DNA from: Magnolia sinica | Lineage: Eukaryota > Streptophyta > Magnoliopsida > Magnoliales > Magnoliaceae | Length of the DNA stretch: 64,000 nucleotides | Direction: 5' to 3' | Assembly: GCF_029962835.1 (NCBI RefSeq) | Contig: NC_080577.1 | Location: 28,254,501-28,318,500, forward strand | Shown here: piece after piece, positions 59,154 through 64,000 of the stretch | Position numbering within the stretch: the first letter of the stretch is position 1 | Layout: each line of letters opens with the position of its first letter | The notes under the pieces: model-generated | Seen by the model: only the letters and a program-made list of their open reading frames with translations | Told to the model about the DNA's origin: nothing | The model's database searches: none | Program-made: the position numbers and the translations under genes

Positions 59154-59609
59154 TTAAAATAATCTTCCAAATATATGACACGGATAAACAAAGGGGAAAT
59201 GGATGAACGGCGTGGATATTTTATACTTAAATCATAAAAAGCCGCATGAGATCAATCTACGTCTCTTTATATGTTCCCACATGAGTTTGCAATCCCATGG
59301 TATCTTTTCCAAACATAACTTTACTCCAATCCTGCAAGATAAAAGTTAATCCCATATCTTTCAAACATGACATTAAAAAACATGGGATATACTAAATCCA
59401 TAGACAATACCTTACACATGCATTAATTGCCACCTTTTCAATTCCTTCCACTTTAATACCACCTAATGCAAGTGGCCAAACGGACCTTAAAGTAGGCCCT
59501 ATAGAGCCCCTGCTTTGACTGATGCAATTTTGCTGTTCGCAAGACGCAATCCACTTCCATTTATTGTGGTGGAACACAGATTGTGTCTACTCTTGGCTGT
59601 CGCTCGCAT
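59154..59609. other. Intergenic with a Tourist-like right end
   Basis: Contains AAGTGGCCAAACGGACCTTAAA near 59470, like the right end of the Tourist MITE at 1249, and repeated CATGGGAT/AATCCCAT motifs. The matching left end was not found. No gene. Confidence 0.4.
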
Positions 59610-60060
59610 CGAATGGGCATTTCTGTTGGTATGCCCATTGTGATGTTTCTGTTTATCCACACCATCTATTCTGCCTCTCATCTATGTGCACAAAAATAAG
59701 ATAGATTAGTGTCAAGTAGACCACACCAAATGTTAACCTTAAGTTGTATTAAATGCACAAATCATAAAAGATGGCAAATTTCCTGTAAAAGCCTTTCCTA
59801 ATAAATTTATGCACTGGAAGCTTAGATGGGGCCATTATAATATTGGTGAGAAACCTACTCCAACCATCCATTTTTTGAGCTCATTTTAGGATATCAGCCC
59901 AAAAATGAACCGGATACAATAATTGAGTGGACTGAAAACATAAGGATTGATATTCGCCAGGTTACATTAGTTTTGAATTAGGGTACTATCTGTGTTTTCA
60001 ATTCATCCCAATATGTTATGAATTACTATTGACAGGGATTTTTCCTAAACACTTTTCACC
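59610..60060. mobile_element. Degraded MITE copy
   Basis: GCCCATTGTGATGTTTCTGT, CCACACCATCTATTCTGCC, AAGTAGACCACACCAAATG, and the segment TTTTGAGCTCATTTTAGGATATC are present in disrupted order, so this may be two overlapping fragments. Confidence 0.45.
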
Positions 60061-60207
60061 CATCTGGGTCTTGGATTCTTCTCACTTGTGTTCTAAAGTC
60101 CTAAGATGATATAAAACAAGGATTGCAAGAGTGATTTTTTATTTTTTAACAAAAATCATTAATTGACTCACTTCGTTTCCAGCACAGGAACTCTCCTAAA
60201 GGAAAAG

Positions 60208-60722
60208 GGATTGCCTACTAGGTAAGCCCCGTTAGGTTTACTATGATTTATGTATTGTATCCACTTCGTCTGTTCATTTTATCATATAATTTTAGGGCTT
60301 GAACCAAAAAATGAAGAATATCCAAATATCAAATGGACCACGCCATAGTAAATAATGTGAATTGAACTTTTACCATTGAAAATTTCTTGGAGGACACTGA
60401 AGTTTTGTATCAAACCTATATTTGTTTTTTTTTTTTCCTTCATCTATGTCTGTATGATCTTATGAATATATTGGATGACAAATAAACATCAATGTGGGAC
60501 CTAGAAAAGTTTCAATTATGGAAATAAATGTTCCCACTATTTCCTGTGGTATGGTCCACTTGAGCTTTGGATTTACTTCAATTTTGGTCTCAACCCTTTA
60601 AATGAGCTGAAAAAAATGTACGGACATGGTGGATAAACCATATACATTCATGGTGGCCCAACTATGTCCACTCACTACAATAAGAGCCTACTCTAGTAAC
60701 CCTTATGCAACTCGATTTCTTT
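60208..60722. mobile_element. MITE copy (GCGTACTGAG-related type)
   Basis: Core segments TTTACTATGATTTATGTATTG, CATATAATTTTAGGGCTTGAACC, GGATGACAAATAAACATCAATG and GGTATGGTCCACTTGAGCTTTG occur in the order seen at 37125-37643. The right end GTAACCCTTATGCAACTCG is a worn terminus. Confidence 0.65.
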
Positions 60723-60997
60723 TCAAAAAAAGGCTTTTCCAGTGAATCAAGTCCTGCAAATTGCATTAAGTGCGATAAATTGGTGTGATCCACTAGTCCC
60801 TGTTTGGCACATGGAGTTTAGTTGGATCCGTCTTATTTTTGTTCTCATACTAAAAAATGACACGACAAAAGATAAGAAAGTATGGATGGGCGTGCCCTGC
60901 CCGTTCGTGGCTATAAACGGGCGGGATAGGACACAGTCGGCATCCACTGTGATGGATGTACTTTAATGACTCATGCGTAAAATGATTTGGAAAAGTA

Positions 60998-61425
60998 GGG
61001 GCGCAGCTGGGTGGATCTCTAACTATGGGGCTGCTGTGATGTACATGCCTTACATCCACACCGTCCATCCTCTTTGACATTTTATTTTAGATCACAACTC
61101 TAAAAGTGAGACAGATACATTTCTCATTTGGACCACACCCAAGGAAACAATGGTAATTGATCATTAAAAACTTCTTATAAGCTACATAAATTTTAGATCA
61201 AGTTGATATTTATGTGGCTCTTCTTCATCCATATCTTTTTAACCTTATCAACAAGTTGGATGAAAAATATTTCCCTATTACAAACTTTCGAAACAAATTA
61301 ACAACATACATTTAAAGTAAGTTCCACAATCAAGGATCCACCGAAGCCACACGCAAATGGACAGTGTGAATAATGACACGTATCACAGTGGGCCATACAG
61401 AGTTTACACTGTGAGTTACACTCAA
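60998..61425. mobile_element. MITE copy, partly deleted
   Basis: TGGGGCTGCTGTGATGTACATG, CACACCGTCCATCCTC, TCATTTGGACCACACCCAAGG, and a shortened right side CAGTGGGCCATACAGAGTTTAC. Confidence 0.6.
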
Positions 61426-61563
61426 TGCAGGCCGAACTTTTATGGCCCGATTAGGCAGGCATTTCTGCACAACCTTTTCAGTACTAGTGTTGTGGCCCAG
61501 TGTGATCAGTGGGGTTAGCAACACCCAAAACGTTCCTGTGGTCAGGAGCTAAGTAGAGCATAG

Positions 61564-61832
61564 AAATCCACTCCGTTCATCTGTTTGCGGCTTATGATGG
61601 AACATGGCTCATTTTGTGAGAAATCCACTTCGTTCATCTGTTTGTGGCTTACAATGGAACATAGCTCATTTTGTGAGAAATCCACTCCGTTCATCTGTCC
61701 GTGGCTTATGATTGAACATGACGCATTTTGTGAGAAATTCATTTGTTTGCCGGCTTATGATGGAACATGGCCCATTTTGTGAGAAATCCACTAGGTTCAT
61801 TTGTTGGCTTTCGATGGAACATGGCCCAAAAA
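61564..61832. repeat. 57-bp minisatellite
   Basis: About five tandem units starting AAATCCACTCCGTTCATCTG at 61564, 61621, 61678, 61735 and 61784. Periods are 57, 57, 57 and 49 bp. Since 57 is a multiple of three, frames stay open on both strands across the array; there is no sign these are expressed. 61833-62234 holds only weak MITE-like fragments. Confidence 0.9.
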
Positions 61833-62234
61833 ATAAGGCAAGTCCAAACTCAAATAAGACACGTGATGGGAAAATATGGGCATGGAAAAACTGTGGGTTA
61901 CTGTAATGCTTTATGCCATTTATATGTTTTATAAACTTAAAAATAATAGTCTCATTGAAACCTCCAATAGCCCTACAAAGATTTCAACGGTGGATATTAG
62001 CCTTATTGAAACCTTCAATAGCCCCACTTTAGTTTTAGACGTGCCTCATTTTTAGTTTATGCATTAATATAAGCTAGCAAAATGGATGGATGAGGTGAAT
62101 TTGCCGCAAATATCATGGTAGGCTTTACCTAGATTCTTACCAGGGGAACATTTGTACAGGGTGTATCAAGCAATCTGCCTTCCCTGTCAAAGATGAGTAT
62201 GAGCTTGACCGTCAACCTTGCTTCATCCAGTACA

Positions 62235-62725
62235 GTGTTGTCCTGACCATGGGTCTACCTTGATGTGTATTTTGTATATCTACATTGTTCTCGTCTTTCA
62301 GCTCATTTTAGGGCATGAGCCAGAAAATGAAGCGCATCCAATTTTGTACTAGACTATGCCATAGGAAATAATGAAGAATAAAGGCCCACAACCTATTGAT
62401 AGGAAAGAGTGTTGATTGAACGTCCACAACCTATGCTTACTGAAATGTTTACCATAATTTTTTTGCCATCCAACATATTGACGAGGTCACAGAGACCTCG
62501 GTTAAAGAAAAAATAAATATCAATTAGATCTAAAACTTTTGTGGCCCATGAGAAGTTTTTAATGGTAAATCACCACTATTTCATGTGTTATTGTCTACCT
62601 GATATTTAAATCTGCTTTGTTGTTTTTTTTACTGTACCTTAAAATGAGCTAGCAAAACAAATAGATGGTGTTGATATTCAAAATATATGTCAAGCCGGCC
62701 CTACGGTTATCGTGTTGGGTGATCA
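62235..62725. mobile_element. MITE copy
   Basis: CCATGGGTCTACCTTGATGTGTA, CTCATTTTAGGGCATGAGCCAG, GTTTACCATAATTTTTTTGCCATCC and GTCAAGCCGGCCCTACGG. Contains an internal short duplication (GCCCACAACCTATTGATAGG / GTCCACAACCTATG) near 62385-62435. Confidence 0.6.
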
Positions 62726-63260
62726 ATCTGTGAAAGATAACGACCCCAAGTGCAAGGCTGTGATGTAGTTCTAACTCGGTGAGGCCGATATCGAATCCTC
62801 TGGACTTATATTAATGTGTTCTCAAAATACTTTTGAGCTATAGCTAAAACTAATACTAACTATGGAATTTGAATTAGAAAAAACAATAACGAAATTTTAA
62901 GTAATATAGATAGAAAATTAATCAAACAAAACACTATAATGCCAAGGATTCACTTATAGCCATTCTCAATACTTAAATCAATTGATTTAATTAGATAATA
63001 CAACTGAAATTTCAATCATATCCTATCCAGTCGGATAATAGAGCGGTTAATTCAAAATTCACAAACCAAAACAAATATGAACTTCAATTGATTCAATTCT
63101 CACATGAAGCAATAAGTTATTAATCGCATGTAATCTAAAGTATTTATTGTGCTTGTAGTTTATGATAAATCCATGAATTTTATGGATTAATCCCTTGCAA
63201 AATAGATAAGCCAATAATTTTAGTCTTCCTAAGCATCCAAAGTTTATAGAGTTGATAATT
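62726..63260. other. Intergenic, AT-rich, no gene
   Basis: GATAACGACCCCAAGTGCAAGG..TCGGTGAGGCCGATATCGAATCC near 62738 looks like plant retrotransposon sequence, but no domain or terminus was found. The rest is AT-rich without coding signal. Confidence 0.4.
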
Positions 63261-63261
63261 G

Positions 63262-63590
63262 TAGACACCCCACTCAGGCTAGCAACTTGATAAGGCATGG
63301 ATGATCCTTAGGAACTGAACTTGAACCCCACCTCCTATCCCAAACCTCAGCCAAACCAAACCTACCCATTACCCAAAAAGCCCCAAAACCCAAAAAGCCC
63401 AAGAAGCCCAAAAGCCCAGAAAGCCTAATAGATACCCCAACCAGGCTAGCAGCTTGATAAGGCATGGATAATCCTTAGGAACTGAACCTAAACCCTACCT
63501 CCTACCCCAAACCTCAGTCAAATTAAACTTAGGTTACCCATTACCCAAAAAGCCCAAAAACCCAGAACGCCCAAAAGCCTACACCCAGAG
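63262..63590. repeat. ~168-bp tandem duplication
   Basis: TAGACACCCCACTCAGGCTAGCAACTTGATAAGGCATGG.. (63262) recurs as TAGATACCCCAACCAGGCTAGCAGCTTG.. (63430). Each copy ends in a run of CCCAAAAAGCCC-type motifs. Confidence 0.85.
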
Positions 63591-63904
63591 CCCAAAATAA
63601 AGCCCGCCAGCTGAAGTTTGGAGTCAACAACATCTGGGCGTTAATCGTACTACCCCCGGCGGTAATCTGATTACCACCCTCTCTCGACAAATGTGCGCTC
63701 TAAGCATACAGTTGTTCCTCCCTCCCAAAGTCAACTCTTCCATAAAATTACCACCAAAATTCACCTTATTTACCATATACCAAAGCCCAGGGACTAATAA
63801 GAGAGTGTCATGTGGCATTACCCTTCCTTCAACCAATCTCAAGTTGTCACGTCATCATTCACTCTTCAAAACCCTTAGAATTACCAAAATGTCATCCCAA
63901 AAGG

Positions 63905-63914
63905 CTATATATAG
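63905..63914 (+). promoter_or_regulatory. TATA box candidate
   Basis: CTATATATAG followed about 30 bp later by a CA-rich initiation-like stretch and an AGAGAATGAGAGGGAGAAAG leader. It would drive transcription rightward out of the window, either of an LTR element or of a gene beyond the edge. Confidence 0.5.
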
Positions 63915-64000
63915 CATTCACTTCTCTTCATTTTCAAAAATCACAACAATCAATCAAGAATCAAGAGAATGAGAGGGAGAAAGAAAGAGAGTGAGTATAA

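Larger units (their letters stand above)
63261..64000 (+). mobile_element. Probable 5' part of an LTR (runs off window)
   Basis: TGTAGACACCCC at 63261 is a typical start of plant Ty3/gypsy LTRs (from memory of the family). It is followed by a ~168-bp internal tandem duplication, a TATATATA box at 63906 and a purine-rich leader to the window end. Without the other LTR or a target duplication this stays a proposal. An ordinary gene promoter is the alternative. Confidence 0.4.

Overview
This is plant nuclear DNA: spliced genes with GT-AG introns and codon-exact exon joins, very long introns, and dense nested transposons. The most frequent repeat is a MITE superfamily whose core reads GTGGGCCCCACCATGATGTA followed by a CCATCCATTTT motif. 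I associate that sequence with magnoliid trees, but this is memory-based inference and not proven here. There are no bacterial-type genes, rRNA, tRNA or CRISPR.

Only two host genes are supported, and they converge. (1) A VPS2 / CHMP2B-type ESCRT-III subunit, + strand, CDS 13502-30087, 11 exons. Its first intron is GC-AG and its last intron is 12.3 kb. (2) A casein kinase 1-like (CKL) Ser/Thr kinase, - strand, CDS 56737-32962, 14 exons, 462 codons plus stop. Its introns of 6.5 kb and 10.4 kb are filled with transposons. Every exon junction of both genes was checked for phase. The two stop codons are 2.9 kb apart.

Left flank (1-13.3 kb): a 605-bp tandem duplication carrying a Tourist-like MITE; then a 21-bp minisatellite seen at several loci, which is embedded in a tandem array of ~0.7-kb units (3747-7760) whose lengths differ by exact multiples of 21 bp; then single MITEs, one ending about 240 bp upstream of the VPS2 start codon.

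VPS2 last intron (17.7-30.0 kb): a Tourist-like MITE, a 133-bp hAT-type MITE with a perfect 8-bp target-site duplication (TSD), and a decayed L1-type LINE. The LINE is interrupted by a hAT-like composite that itself contains a MULE-like MITE with an 8-bp TSD.

CKL introns (33.2-56.7 kb): an 8.66-kb hAT transposon (BED finger, DUF659 and hATC remnants) inserted in a ~140-bp tandem array and itself hit by a second hAT-like element with a perfect TSD; a diverged non-autonomous relative; a SINE with an 11-bp TSD; a solo LTR with a 5-bp TSD; three LINE segments, one with a recent 295-bp tandem duplication; and a TRIM.

Right flank (57.8-64 kb): further MITE copies, a 57-bp minisatellite, and probably the start of an LTR whose TATA box is near the window end.

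I found no convincing novel protein-coding system. The most unusual structures are the 21-bp/0.7-kb hierarchical array and the nested hAT assembly inside the kinase gene.
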